Assembly (NCBI RefSeq): GCF_051860505.1
Contig: NZ_JBHYDX010000007.1
Location: 1-64,000, forward strand
Source: Pannonibacter sp051860505
GTDB taxonomy: Bacteria > Pseudomonadota > Alphaproteobacteria > Rhizobiales > Stappiaceae
Direction of reading: 5' to 3'
DNA: 64,000 nucleotides
A program made the translations under genes and the position numbers. Shown here one piece after another: positions 1 through 10,145 of this stretch; positions within the stretch are counted from its first letter, which is position 1, and each line of letters begins with the position of its first letter. The notes beneath the pieces are model-generated. The model had not been told where the DNA came from, ran no database searches, and was given only the letters and a program-made list of their open reading frames with translations.

Positions 1-177
1 GGGGAGCGGACTAAAATCCAGGTTTCACGTTCCTGACTAGGCGTACTTCAGACACTTTGTGATCTGACGGCCTCCCGTGCCCCCCACCCCTCACCCCTCC
101 CCACGAAGGGGGCTGAGAGGCCTCGAAGACCGTCTGACTTCATATGCGATAGCCCTGCCCTTGAGGGGAGAAGAACG

Positions 178-220
178 ACTGGATCCCGGTCTTGCCGCCT
201 TGCGGCAAACCGGGATGACA
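178..220. repeat. Partial copy of the dispersed palindromic repeat
   Basis: The segment beginning ACTGGATCCCGGTCTTGCCG and ending in AAACCGGGATGAC is nearly identical to the right-hand half of the repeats at 4071-4200 and 4480-4609. It contains a small internal hairpin (TTGCCGC / GCGGCAA) inside a larger one (ATCCCGGT / ACCGGGAT). It resembles REP-like intergenic elements; no protein is encoded. Confidence 0.75.
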
Positions 221-231
221 GCAAAGGCAAA

Positions 232-261
232 CCCCGGCGCGACTTTTACCCCGCGCCGGGG
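232..261 (-). terminator. Probable terminator after the hut/TRAP operon
   Basis: A perfect 10-bp stem (CCCCGGCGCG at 232-241 with CGCGCCGGGG at 252-261) closes a 10-nt loop directly downstream of the minus-strand stop codon at 272. On the minus strand it is followed by a T-rich stretch (TTTGCCTTTGC), so it fits an intrinsic terminator for the leftward operon. Confidence 0.65.
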
Positions 262-271
262 CCGTTCAATC

Positions 272-1372
272 TCAACCGTAGTTATACGTCAGGCTGCGGG
301 CGTTCATCTGGCCGGCGTCCGCATAGGGCATGTACTCGGTCATCAGCGACCGGTAGGCAAGGAAGCTCTCGGTGATGCGCTTGACCAGCTCGTCGCTGTT
401 GTCGCGCAGCTCACTGACCACCTCGCCCATGGCATTGCCCATGGCGACGACGATCTCGTCCGGCAGGGTGTGCACGGTCACGCCATGCTTGTCCTTCAAC
501 TCGCGCAGGGCCAGGGCGTGCTTGGTGTTGTACTCGGTCAGCACCGGGTTGTAGAGGCTCTGCGAGGCGAAGGTCACCACCTGCTTGAGGTCATCCGGCA
601 GCGCTTCCCAGGCCTTGATGTTGATGGCGCATTCCTCGGCCGAGGACGGCTCGCCAACACCCGGCGCATAGTAGTTCTTGGCGACCTGCTGCAGCCCCAG
701 CGCACTGTCCGACCACGGACCAATGAACTCGCCCGCATCCAGCGCACCCGACTGCAGCGCCTGGAACATCGCCGGACCGGACATGGCTTCCACGGCCATG
801 CCCAGCTTGGCGCAGACTTCCGAGTTGAGGCCGGTGGTGCGGTACTTGAGGCCCTTCAGGTCGTCGACCGTCTTGATCTCGTTGCGGAACCAGCCGAACC
901 ACTGCGGACCCGAGTTGCCGCACAGGAACGGCTTCAGGCCGAAACGGCCGTACATCTCGTCATAGAGCGCCTGACCGCCGCCCTGCTGCATCCAGCCGAT
1001 CTGCTCGATGGCGGTCAGCCCCAGCGGCTGCGAACCGAACAGCAGGATGCCCTTGGACTTGGAGCCCCAGTAGGCCGGCACCGCGTGATAGATCTCGGCC
1101 GTGCCTTCGGCGACAGCATCAAACACGCCCGGTCCAGGGACGATTTCACCGGCGGCGAACAATTCCACCTGCAGCCGGCCACCCGACAGGGCGGTGATGC
1201 GATCGGCAAGCGCCTGGGCGGCGACACCCGGCCCCGGCAGGTTCTTCGGCCAGGCGCTGACCATGCGCCACTTGATTACGTCCTGCGCGATGGCCGGAGC
1301 GGCAAGCGCCGCCGTGCCCGCTGCTGCCGCCGCACCGATGCCTGCGGTCTTGAGGAAATCACGTCTCTTCAT
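272..1372 (-). CDS. TRAP transporter substrate-binding protein with Tat signal
   Basis: The 366-residue protein begins MKRRDFLKTAG, a twin-arginine signal, followed by a hydrophobic stretch ending in AAPAIAQ, so it is exported folded to the periplasm. Its mature part resembles DctP/TakP-type TRAP receptors (an AAGEIVPGPGVFDAV segment, a GLKYRTTGLNSEV segment and an SGALDAGEFIGPW segment). TakP binds alpha-keto acids in Rhodobacter, but the ligand here is unknown. The ATG at 1372 is chosen because GGAGG lies 7 nt upstream; the ATG at 1402 has no comparable site. The gene follows hutU by 52 bp on the same strand and is probably co-transcribed with it. The DctQ and DctM membrane partners are not next to it inside the window. 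Confidence 0.85.
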   Translation of the reverse strand: MKRRDFLKTAGIGAAAAAGTAALAAPAIAQDVIKWRMVSAWPKNLPGPGVAAQALADRITALSGGRLQVELFAAGEIVPGPGVFDAVAEGTAEIYHAVPAYWGSKSKGILLFGSQPLGLTAIEQIGWMQQGGGQALYDEMYGRFGLKPFLCGNSGPQWFGWFRNEIKTVDDLKGLKYRTTGLNSEVCAKLGMAVEAMSGPAMFQALQSGALDAGEFIGPWSDSALGLQQVAKNYYAPGVGEPSSAEECAINIKAWEALPDDLKQVVTFASQSLYNPVLTEYNTKHALALRELKDKHGVTVHTLPDEIVVAMGNAMGEVVSELRDNSDELVKRITESFLAYRSLMTEYMPYADAGQMNARSLTYNYG

Positions 1373-1424
1373 GGTCAGACCTCCATTCTGGTTGGTTGTC
1401 ATTGCTTGCCCTGTCCCCTCTTGT

Positions 1425-3110
<1,686 letters not shown>

Positions 3111-3165
3111 GTTTCCTCTCCGAAGCAACATTTCATATGCAGTGAAGTGACATCCGGTCCCGCGC

Positions 3166-3981
3166 TTATCCGCGCCAGGCTCCGGACGCCACGGTCTCGA
3201 GAATGGATGTGAGGACCGGCCGCAGCCGCGCGGCCTTGGTCAGGCTGTAGGCATAGGGCGGCAGTTCGGTCTCCAGATGCGTCGCCTGCGCCAGCTCCAT
3301 CTGGATGGCGTGATAGCCTTCCGCCGGCCGGCCATAGTGCCGGGTGGTCCAGCCGCCCTTGAAGCGGCCATCGACCACCGTGCTGTAGCCCGCCGCCGCC
3401 CGGCAGATGCCGGCCACCGCCTCGCCCAGACCGTGCGCACAGGACGTGCCCTCCACCGTGCCGATGTTGAAGTCCGGCAGCGTGCCGTCAAACAGGAACG
3501 GGATGTTGGAACGGATCGAGTGGCAATCGTAGAGCACAGCAAACCCGTGGATCGCATGCACCCGCTGCAGTTCGGCTTCGAGCGCCGCATGATAGGGCGC
3601 ATGGAAGGCCAGCCGCCGCCGCTCGATCTCGGCCGCGTCCGGGGCCTCCAGCCAGATGTTTTCGCCATCGAAATCGGTCAGCGGTACCAGCCCCGTGGTG
3701 TTCTGCCCCGGATAAAGGCTTGCCCCGTCCGGCGGCCGGTTGGCGTCGATGACATAGCGGTGGAAGGTCGCGGCCACGGTCGTCGCCCCCGGCAGCAGAC
3801 CGTCATAGAGCCGGTCCACATGCCAGTCGGTGTCGCTGAGCACCAGCCCGCGCGCATTCAGCTTCGCCCGGATCTCGGCCGGAACATGCGTGCCCGAATG
3901 CGGCAACCCCAGCACCACGGGGCTCTCGCCCCGCGTCACCGTCACCGGCCCAATCTGATCGTCACGCGTCATCTCAACCAT
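3166..3981 (-). CDS. hutG: N-formylglutamate deformylase
   Basis: HutG hydrolyses N-formyl-L-glutamate to glutamate and formate, the last step of the five-step hut route that uses HutF instead of direct formiminoglutamate hydrolysis. The 271-residue protein shows the family's VVLGLPHSGTHVP start, an early DTDWHVDRLYDGL segment, and a LYDCHSIRSNIPFLFDG segment likely to contribute metal and substrate ligands. The ATG at 3981 is preferred because AAGGAAG lies about 8 nt upstream; an upstream in-frame start at 4008 is possible. It is 55 bp upstream of hutU and separated from hutH by about 600 bp of repeats. Confidence 0.95.
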   Translation of the reverse strand: MVEMTRDDQIGPVTVTRGESPVVLGLPHSGTHVPAEIRAKLNARGLVLSDTDWHVDRLYDGLLPGATTVAATFHRYVIDANRPPDGASLYPGQNTTGLVPLTDFDGENIWLEAPDAAEIERRRLAFHAPYHAALEAELQRVHAIHGFAVLYDCHSIRSNIPFLFDGTLPDFNIGTVEGTSCAHGLGEAVAGICRAAAGYSTVVDGRFKGGWTTRHYGRPAEGYHAIQMELAQATHLETELPPYAYSLTKAARLRPVLTSILETVASGAWRG

Positions 3982-4070
3982 CCACCCGACTTCCTTTTCC
4001 GGCCTCAACGCACGTCGTTCGCCCTTTCCAGGCCGATACCAAAAACTCTGTCGTCATCCCCGCCCTCTCC

Positions 4071-4200
4071 CGTCATCCCCGCGAAGGCGGGGATCCAGTA
4101 CCCCCGGCCTTCGCCATCATCCCCGCCGGGGCTACTGGATCCCGGTCTTGCCGCTGCGCGGCAAACCGGGATGACAATCTGGGCATCATTGCACCGCCTC
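4071..4200. repeat. 130-bp palindromic repeat, copy A
   Basis: Copy A begins CGTCATCCCCGCGAAGGCGG, contains GGATCCAGTA and its inverse TACTGGATCC, and ends with AAACCGGGATGAC plus a short tail to GCACCGCCTC. Copy B at 4480-4609 has the same length and nearly the same sequence in the same orientation. The outer arms (GTCATCCC / GGGATGAC) pair, so each copy can fold into a compound hairpin. It is a REP/BIME-like intergenic element, not a CRISPR. Confidence 0.85.
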
Positions 4201-4479
4201 TCCGCTCCCCTCCCCCTCGTGGGGAGGGGTTGGGGGTGGGGGGGCGGCCTCTCATCCCGGCGAAAGCGCCTCAACTTTCAAACCCGCCAGCCTCTTGGCG
4301 AACCATCAAAGAGAGAAGCCCAGCCCAAACTCAACCTCTGAGCCTCCCACCCCTACCCCTGCCTGGGTCGAGCCAACGGTCTCGACCCGCCTTCGGCCCC
4401 CACGAGGGGGAGGGGCGCGGTGAGGCCCCGACACATCCAGCTTCAACCCTCGCCGCAGCGCCTCCGAACCAACCTCTCC

Positions 4480-4609
4480 CGTCATACCCGCGAAGGCGGG
4501 GATCCAGTAACCCCGGTCTTCGCCATCATCACCACCAAGGTTACTGGATCCCGGTCTTGCCGCTGCGCGGCAAACCGGGATGACAGTTTGGGCATCATGG
4601 CACCGCCTC
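4480..4609. repeat. 130-bp palindromic repeat, copy B
   Basis: Direct-repeat partner of 4071-4200, with the same length and layout. It differs by scattered substitutions, for example GTCATACCCG for GTCATCCCCG and a diverged central section around 4515-4540. It ends four bases before the hutH stop codon, so its hairpins sit immediately 3' of hutH on the minus strand and could end or stabilise that transcript. Confidence 0.85.
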
Positions 4610-4613
4610 GACC

Positions 4614-6140
4614 TCAGACCTTGAACGCCCCGATCTCAGCCGCCGCCGCAAACGCCCCGGAGCGCACCAGCGCAGATGCCGCCTCGATGTCGGGGGCCAG
4701 ATACCGGTCTTCCTTCAGCGCCGCCGCCACGCCGCGCAGGCGTCCGATCACCGCCTGAAGCCGCGCCGAGGTCTTCAGCGGCGCGCGGAACTCGATGCCC
4801 TGCGCCGCACACAGCGCCTCGACACCGAGGATCACCGAGAGGTTTGCGTTCATCCGCAGGAGGCGGCGCGCGCCATGGGCGGCCATCGACACATGATCTT
4901 CCTGGTTGGCCGAGGTCGGCGTCGAATCCGTCGAGCACGGCGTTGCCAGGTGCTTGTTTTCGCTCATCAAGGCGGCCGTCGTGACTTCCGCGATCATGTA
5001 GCCGGAGTTGAGGCCCGGATCGGGGGTGAGGAACGGCGGCAGGTCGTGGCTCAGCGTCGGATCGACCATAAGCGCCACGCGCCGCTGCGCGATCGCACCG
5101 ATTTCAGCCACCGCCAGCGCGATCTGGTCGGCGGCAAAGGCCACCGGCTCGGCATGGAAGTTGCCACCCGAAACGATCCGGCCCTCGCCCAGCACCAGCG
5201 GGTTGTCGGTGACCGCATTGGCCTCGATTTCCAGCGTCGAGCCGGCAAAGCGCAACAGGTCGACAGCCGCCCCCAGCACCTGCGGCTGGCAACGGATGCA
5301 ATAGGGATCCTGCACGCGCGTGTCGCCCTCGCGGTGGCTCTCGCGGATTTCCGAGCCCTCCATGATGGCGCGCATCAGGTCCGCCACTTCGATTTGGCCG
5401 CGATGGCCGCGCAGGGTATGGATTTCCGGCTGCAGCGGTGCGGTCGATCCCATGATGGCATCGGTCGACAGCGTCGAGATCACCAGCGAGGCGGCAGCGT
5501 TGGTCCAGGCCTCGAACAGGCCGATCAGCGCCAGCGCGGTGGAAAACTGCGTGCCATTGATGAGCGCCAGCCCTTCCTTGGGGCCAAGGACGACCGGGGT
5601 CAGGCCCGCCATCTTCAGCGCATCGCCGCCGGAAAGCCGCTCGACGCCATAGATCGCCTCGCCGGCACCGATCATCACCGCCGTCATGTGCGCAAGCGGG
5701 GCCAGATCGCCGGAGGCACCCACCGACCCTTGCGAGGGAACAACCGGCGTCACGCCCTTTTCAAGCATCGCCTCGATGAGGGCGATCACCTCCCAGCGCA
5801 CGCCCGACGCGCCGCGTCCAAGACTCAGGAGCTTCAGCACCATCATCAGACGGGTTGCGGCCCGGTCGAGCGCCTCGCCGACGCCGCAGCAATGCGACAG
5901 GATCAGGTTCCGCTGCAGGGTCGCCGTATCCTTTGGCGCGATTTTCACCGAGGCCAGCTTGCCGAAGCCGGTGTTGACGCCATAGACGCCGGCTTCGCCA
6001 TTCGCCGCCGCCGCCACATGGGCCGCCGCCAGATCGACCGCCGGACGCGCCGAGGGGTCAAGCCGGACCGCGCTGCTGTTGCGCCAGATCTGTTCAAGGT
6101 CGGCCAGCGTGGCGCGGCCGGGCTGGAGAACAACGGTCAT
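4614..6140 (-). CDS. hutH: Histidine ammonia-lyase
   Basis: HutH deaminates L-histidine to trans-urocanate, the first step of histidine degradation, through an autocatalytic MIO cofactor. The 508-residue protein carries the MIO-forming Ala142-Ser143-Gly144 in GSVGASGDLAPL and Tyr53 in VYGVNTGFG, at the same positions as in the Pseudomonas putida enzyme. Its length is typical (about 510). The start ATG overlaps the stop of hutI by 4 bp (ATGA), so the two are translationally coupled. A long antisense frame over this gene is not real. Confidence 0.97.
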   Translation of the reverse strand: MTVVLQPGRATLADLEQIWRNSSAVRLDPSARPAVDLAAAHVAAAANGEAGVYGVNTGFGKLASVKIAPKDTATLQRNLILSHCCGVGEALDRAATRLMMVLKLLSLGRGASGVRWEVIALIEAMLEKGVTPVVPSQGSVGASGDLAPLAHMTAVMIGAGEAIYGVERLSGGDALKMAGLTPVVLGPKEGLALINGTQFSTALALIGLFEAWTNAAASLVISTLSTDAIMGSTAPLQPEIHTLRGHRGQIEVADLMRAIMEGSEIRESHREGDTRVQDPYCIRCQPQVLGAAVDLLRFAGSTLEIEANAVTDNPLVLGEGRIVSGGNFHAEPVAFAADQIALAVAEIGAIAQRRVALMVDPTLSHDLPPFLTPDPGLNSGYMIAEVTTAALMSENKHLATPCSTDSTPTSANQEDHVSMAAHGARRLLRMNANLSVILGVEALCAAQGIEFRAPLKTSARLQAVIGRLRGVAAALKEDRYLAPDIEAASALVRSGAFAAAAEIGAFKV

Positions 6141-7348
6141 TGCGAACCTCCGAAAACGCGGGCGTGAAGGGGATTGAAGCCGAAGCGGTAGACAAGCTCC
6201 GCCGGCGTCGTTGCATTCCAGATGGCAAGATCAGCACGCAGGCCGACGGCAATCCGGCCGCAGTCAGCAAGGCCGAGGGCACGGGCAGCATTGACGGTGA
6301 CGCCGCGCAGCGCTTCCTCGACGGTCAGCCGGAAAAAGGTGCAGCCCATGTTCATGGTCAGGAGCAGCGAGGTCAGCGGCGAAGTGCCAGGATTGCAGTC
6401 GGTCGCCAGCGCCATCGGCACCCCATGCGCCCGGAAGGCGGCAACGGGAGGAAGCTGGGTCTCGCGGATGGCATAGAAGGCGCCGGGCAGCAGCACCGCC
6501 ACGGTGCCGGAGGCCGCCAGCGCGGCCGCGTCCTCGTCGGTTGCATATTCCACATGGTCGGCCGACAGCGCACCGTAGCGGGCGGCCAGCTGGGTTCCAC
6601 CGATGCGCGACAGCTGTTCGGCATGAAGCTTCACCGGCAAACCAAGACGCTTCGCTGCGTCAAACACCCGCGTCATGTCCTCGACCGAAAAGGCAATGCC
6701 CTCGCAGAACCCGTCGACCGCATCGACGAGGCCCTCGGCCGCCGCAGCTTCCAGCCCCGGCAGGCAGACCTCGGTCAGATAGGCCTCCGTCCGGCCCTTG
6801 TACTCGGTCGGCACCGCATGGGCGCCAAGGTAAGTGGTCCGGACACGCACCTTGCGCTCATGGCCCAGCCGCCGGGCGGCCCGCAGCATCTTCAGCTCGG
6901 TCTCGATCTCCAGTCCGTAGCCGGACTTGATCTCGATTGCGGTCATCCCCTCGCTGATCAGCGCATCAAGACGCGGCAGCGCGGAGGCGACGAGGTCGGA
7001 CTCGCTGGCCTCGCGGGTCGAGCGGACCGAGGAGACGATGCCGCCCCCTGCCCTTGCCACTTCTTCGTAGGTCGCGCCGTCAAGACGCATCTCGAACTCG
7101 CGCGCCCGGTGTCCGCCATGAACGATATGGGTGTGGCAATCGATGAGACCGGGGGTCACCAGGCGGCCTTCCAGATCAAGGCGCGGCAGGGTCGCAAATT
7201 CTCCGGGAATGGCGTCGCTTTGTCCGACGAAGGCGATGGTTTGTCCGGTCACGACCACAGCGCCATTCTGGATCAGGCCATAGCCCGTCGGCCCCGCCAG
7301 GGTGGCCAGCGTCGCGTTGGTCAGGATGATCGGCTGATCAAGTTCCAT
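6137..7348 (-). CDS. hutI: Imidazolonepropionase
   Basis: HutI hydrolyses 4-imidazolone-5-propionate to N-formimino-L-glutamate. It is a 403-residue amidohydrolase with the metal-binding VTPGLIDCHTHIVHGGHRAREF segment split over residues near 60-82 and a later VKLHAEQLSRIGG segment. The ATG at 7348 (MELDQPIILTN) follows GGGAGGAAAC and is the proper start; the open frame continues upstream to 7528 but that part crosses the promoter region and overlaps hutF. It is the first gene of the leftward hut operon and overlaps hutH by 4 bp. Confidence 0.96.
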   Translation of the reverse strand: MELDQPIILTNATLATLAGPTGYGLIQNGAVVVTGQTIAFVGQSDAIPGEFATLPRLDLEGRLVTPGLIDCHTHIVHGGHRAREFEMRLDGATYEEVARAGGGIVSSVRSTREASESDLVASALPRLDALISEGMTAIEIKSGYGLEIETELKMLRAARRLGHERKVRVRTTYLGAHAVPTEYKGRTEAYLTEVCLPGLEAAAAEGLVDAVDGFCEGIAFSVEDMTRVFDAAKRLGLPVKLHAEQLSRIGGTQLAARYGALSADHVEYATDEDAAALAASGTVAVLLPGAFYAIRETQLPPVAAFRAHGVPMALATDCNPGTSPLTSLLLTMNMGCTFFRLTVEEALRGVTVNAARALGLADCGRIAVGLRADLAIWNATTPAELVYRFGFNPLHARVFGGSQ

Positions 7349-7377
7349 CTTGGTTTCCTCCCGAGATGGCGCTATTT

Positions 7378-7387
7378 TGTATGCACA
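7378..7387. promoter_or_regulatory. Candidate HutC operator between hutI and hutF
   Basis: TGTATGCACA lies in the 74-bp gap between the divergent hutI and hutF starts and is a near-palindrome of the TGT-N4-ACA form. HutC-type GntR repressors bind TGTATxxACA-like sites in other proteobacteria (family knowledge), and a hutC gene is adjacent. Surrounding sequence is AT-rich (CTATTTTGT, CACATATTAATC), as expected for overlapping divergent promoters. Confidence 0.5.
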
Positions 7388-7422
7388 TATTAATCGTGTC
7401 AATCGAGGAAGGCGGCGAAAGA

Positions 7423-8847
7423 ATGAGCAGCGCAATTTCAGGCGATCTGGCGAAATCTCCCGCAACTCCGGCGGCGGTTGCAACCGTCCTGTGGGCAAAA
7501 CAGGCACTCCTGCCCAGCGGCTGGGCAACCGGCGTAACCGTCAACTTCGGCTACGACGGCGTTGTTTCTGGTGTGAAATCAGAAACTTCCGCGCCTGTTG
7601 GCGCCCTTCAGGTTGCCCTTCTGCTGCCCTCCCCGGCCAATCTCCACTCCCACGCCTTCCAGCGGGCAATGGCCGGTCTCAGCGAGCGACGCGGCCCGGA
7701 TCCACGCGACAGCTTCTGGACCTGGCGGCAGCTGATGTTCCGCTTCCTCGACCAGCTGACCCCCGATGATGTCGAGGCCATTGCTGCCTTCGTACAGATG
7801 GAAATGCTGGAAGCCGGCTACGCCACCAACGTCGAGTTCCACTACCTGCACCACCAGCCGGGCGGCGCGCCCTATGCAAACCTCGGCGAAATGTCGGAAC
7901 GCATTGCCGCCGCCGCAGCTACGACCGGCATCGGCCTGACGTTGCTGCCGGTGTTCTACCAGTATGGCGGCTGCGACAAGCGGGCCCTTGGGGCTGGTCA
8001 AGTTCGTTTCGGCAATGATATCAGCCGCTTCGCCGATCTCGTCGACGCCGCAGAACGCTCGCTCGCCTACCTTCCGGATGACGCCCGGATCGGCGTTGCC
8101 CCGCACAGCCTGCGCGCCGTTGCCGCAGAAGATCTCGCCCGCGCCGCAAGCCTTCGCCCGGACGCCCCCCTGCACATGCATCTCGCCGAGCAGGTGGCGG
8201 AAGTGGAGGAAGTGCTCGCCCATCGCGGCGCCCGGCCCGTCGACTGGCTTCTCGGCAACGCCGAAGTCGACCGCCGCTGGTGCCTGATCCACTGCACGCA
8301 AATGCTTGAAAACGAAACGCTTTCCCTCGCCGCCACCGGTGCGGTCGCGGGCCTGTGCCCGATCACCGAATCCAGTCTCGGTGACGGCATTTTCGACGGC
8401 GTCCGCTATCTCGGCGCCGGCGGCATCATCGGGATCGGCTCGGACAGCAACATCCGCATCTCGCTCTCGGAGGAACTGCGCACCCTTGAGTATTCCCAAC
8501 GCCTGCGCGACCGCTCCCGCGCGGTCCTGGCGACCGCCGACAAATCCACCGGGCGGGTGCTGTTCGAGGCTGTCGTCCAGGGCGGTGCCCAGGCTGCCGG
8601 CCGCCCGTCCGGCGTGATTGCCACCGGCCAACTTGCTGATTTCATTGCACTTGACGGCAATTCCGTGCATCTCGCCGGTCGGTCCGGCGACACGGCACTT
8701 GACGCTTGGGCATTTGCAGGCGATGACCGGCTTGTGCGGGATGTCTGGTCTGCGGGCCGCCATGTCGTACGCGAGGGACGGCATATCGCCCATGACGCGA
8801 TCACGGAAAACTACATCCGGACTGTGTCACGGTTGCGGGACGCCTGA
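7423..8847 (+). CDS. hutF: Formimidoylglutamate deiminase
   Basis: HutF converts N-formimino-L-glutamate to N-formyl-L-glutamate plus ammonia, feeding HutG. The 474-residue amidohydrolase has the NLHSHAFQRAMAGL metal site, the MHLAEQVAEVEEV segment, the WCLIHCTQ segment and the GIGSDSNIRISL segment, all characteristic of HutF and related deiminases. The ATG at 7423 (MSSAISGDLAK) is preceded by GAAGGCGGCGAAAGA; starts further upstream (7366) would overlap the promoter and operator. It is divergent from hutI and 51 bp ahead of hutC, probably one transcript. Confidence 0.95.
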   Translation: MSSAISGDLAKSPATPAAVATVLWAKQALLPSGWATGVTVNFGYDGVVSGVKSETSAPVGALQVALLLPSPANLHSHAFQRAMAGLSERRGPDPRDSFWTWRQLMFRFLDQLTPDDVEAIAAFVQMEMLEAGYATNVEFHYLHHQPGGAPYANLGEMSERIAAAAATTGIGLTLLPVFYQYGGCDKRALGAGQVRFGNDISRFADLVDAAERSLAYLPDDARIGVAPHSLRAVAAEDLARAASLRPDAPLHMHLAEQVAEVEEVLAHRGARPVDWLLGNAEVDRRWCLIHCTQMLENETLSLAATGAVAGLCPITESSLGDGIFDGVRYLGAGGIIGIGSDSNIRISLSEELRTLEYSQRLRDRSRAVLATADKSTGRVLFEAVVQGGAQAAGRPSGVIATGQLADFIALDGNSVHLAGRSGDTALDAWAFAGDDRLVRDVWSAGRHVVREGRHIAHDAITENYIRTVSRLRDA

Positions 8848-8898
8848 TGCCAGAAGATCAGCCAAAATACTGAAATAAAAGAAAAAAGAGACGCGCGC

Positions 8899-9603
8899 AT
8901 GGCAAAGCCCCTCTCCGGTCCGGTGACCTGGCAGACCATCCAGGCCGAAGCCCTGCGCCGCATCCGCGACCGCGAATGGAAGCCCGGCGCACAGATCCCG
9001 CACGAAGCCCAGCTTGCCGCCGAGTTCGGCTGTGCCCGGGCAACAGTGAACCGGGCGCTCCGGGAACTGGCGGAACTCGGCCTTCTGGAGCGTCGGCGCA
9101 AGGCCGGCACCCGCGTGCCGCTCAATCCCGTGCGTCGGGCGACTTTCCAGATCCCGATCATCCGCCAGGACATCGAAGGCCGGGGACTATCCTACAGCTA
9201 CCAGCGCCTCAGCCAGGCGGTCGAACCGATCTCCCAGCCCGTCCAGGCGCTGCTTGACCTGCCCCCGGAACGCGAGCTGCTGCACGTTACTGCGCTTCAT
9301 CAGGCCGATGGCGCCCCATTCTGCCACGAGGACCGCTGGATCAACCTAGCGGTTCCCGGACTGGAAAACGCTGACTTTTCAAAGATGAGCCCCAACGAAT
9401 GGCTGGTCCAGAACGCATCGTTCTCGGGCGGTGGCATCGAATTTTTCGCAACCGAAGCCGATGGAGGCATGTCTGATCTCTTCGACTGCCCGCAAGGCGC
9501 GGCCCTCTTCGTCATGGATCGCACAACCTGGGCTGGGCCCCTCGCGATCACCGCCGTCCGCTTGACCTATGCACCCGGCCATCGCCTGACGACAGCGATC
9601 TGA
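8899..9603 (+). CDS. hutC: Histidine utilisation repressor, GntR/HutC family
   Basis: A 234-residue regulator with an N-terminal winged helix (residues about 7-75; EFGCARATVNRALRELAE recognition region followed by LLERRRKAGTRV) and a C-terminal UTRA ligand domain (about 90-230; LHVTALHQADGAPFCHEDRW). HutC proteins repress hut genes and are released by urocanate (family knowledge). Its place directly after hutF and next to the divergent hut promoter supports that role. The ribosome site is weak (AAAAGAGACGCGCGC before ATG), suggesting low expression. Confidence 0.92.
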   Translation: MAKPLSGPVTWQTIQAEALRRIRDREWKPGAQIPHEAQLAAEFGCARATVNRALRELAELGLLERRRKAGTRVPLNPVRRATFQIPIIRQDIEGRGLSYSYQRLSQAVEPISQPVQALLDLPPERELLHVTALHQADGAPFCHEDRWINLAVPGLENADFSKMSPNEWLVQNASFSGGGIEFFATEADGGMSDLFDCPQGAALFVMDRTTWAGPLAITAVRLTYAPGHRLTTAI

Positions 9604-9611
9604 GGTCCGAA

Positions 9612-10130
9612 TCAGAACTGCACCGGCACCTGCCGGCCGTCTGAAATACGGCACTGGCCAACGCCGCCGCCGTCGATGCCTGCTTCCGGATTGGCGAGGC
9701 GGAAATCACAGGTCATCGCCCGGCCCCGATTGCCGGTCAGCACCGCCTGGGCATCGGAGCGGTAGCTGATCGAGGTATCGGACCCGTCACGAAACTGGGT
9801 CGACCAGCCATGCTTGGTCTTCTTCGAGCTGTCCCAGATCGTATCGGAGCTGCTGGAATTCGTCCGCTCGATGTTCTGGACGACCCGGCCGGTGAACATC
9901 TCGCCGTCACTGGTCACAGCGGTCGCGCTGATCTGGTTGACGTCATCAAAAATGTCATTGCCCTGTTGCAGGGTCAGGTGCAGCGTCCCCTGCGACAGGC
10001 CATTCGCCGCAAGGATCGGCGCCGGCGCTTGCCGGACGGTCGGGGCGCAGGCCGGCACCAAAGCGGCAGCCGCCAGACACACCGCAGCGCGGAAAACGCC
10101 AGCCGAAACGCTGAATTTCAAGAAAATCAT
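9612..10130 (-). CDS. Putative lipoprotein of unknown function
   Basis: This 172-residue protein is not recognised. It starts with a signal sequence whose LVPAC lipobox (Cys28) predicts attachment to a membrane after lipid modification. The mature part is polar, with a repeated beta-type pattern (TAVTSDGEMFTGRVVQNIER; AVLTGNRGRAMTCDFRLANP) and two further cysteines near the C-terminus that could form a disulfide. A good ribosome site (AAGGAAA) precedes the ATG at 10130. It sits 15 bp after the membrane-protein gene at 10146-10712 on the same strand, so the two are likely co-expressed, and it converges on hutC with an 8-bp gap. Confidence 0.75.
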   Translation of the reverse strand: MIFLKFSVSAGVFRAAVCLAAAALVPACAPTVRQAPAPILAANGLSQGTLHLTLQQGNDIFDDVNQISATAVTSDGEMFTGRVVQNIERTNSSSSDTIWDSSKKTKHGWSTQFRDGSDTSISYRSDAQAVLTGNRGRAMTCDFRLANPEAGIDGGGVGQCRISDGRQVPVQF

Positions 10131-10145
10131 TGCGTATTTCCTTCA

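Larger units (their letters stand above)
1..271. other. Non-coding left edge with repeats and a terminator
   Basis: No convincing gene is seen here. The stretch holds a C-rich repeat (about 66-120; its 14-nt core 93-106 recurs inverted at 4217-4230), a partial palindromic repeat (178-220) related to two full copies inside the hut locus, and a hairpin at 232-261 just past the stop of the TRAP binding-protein gene. The reading frames across it are only antisense or run-in sequence. Confidence 0.7.
3982..4613. other. Repeat-filled gap inside the hut gene series
   Basis: No supported gene lies between hutH and hutG. The gap holds two 130-bp palindromic repeats (4071-4200 and 4480-4609) and short C/G-rich repeats: TCGTGGGGAGGGGT at 4217-4230 is an inverted copy of 93-106, and CCACGAGGGGGAGGGG at 4400-4415 is an inverted copy of 4207-4222. 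Open frames here are made only of repeat sequence. Confidence 0.8.

Noticed and set aside
4071..4609. CRISPR or mobile insertion
   Set aside because: There are only two long copies with no regular spacers and no transposase; they fit REP-like palindromes.
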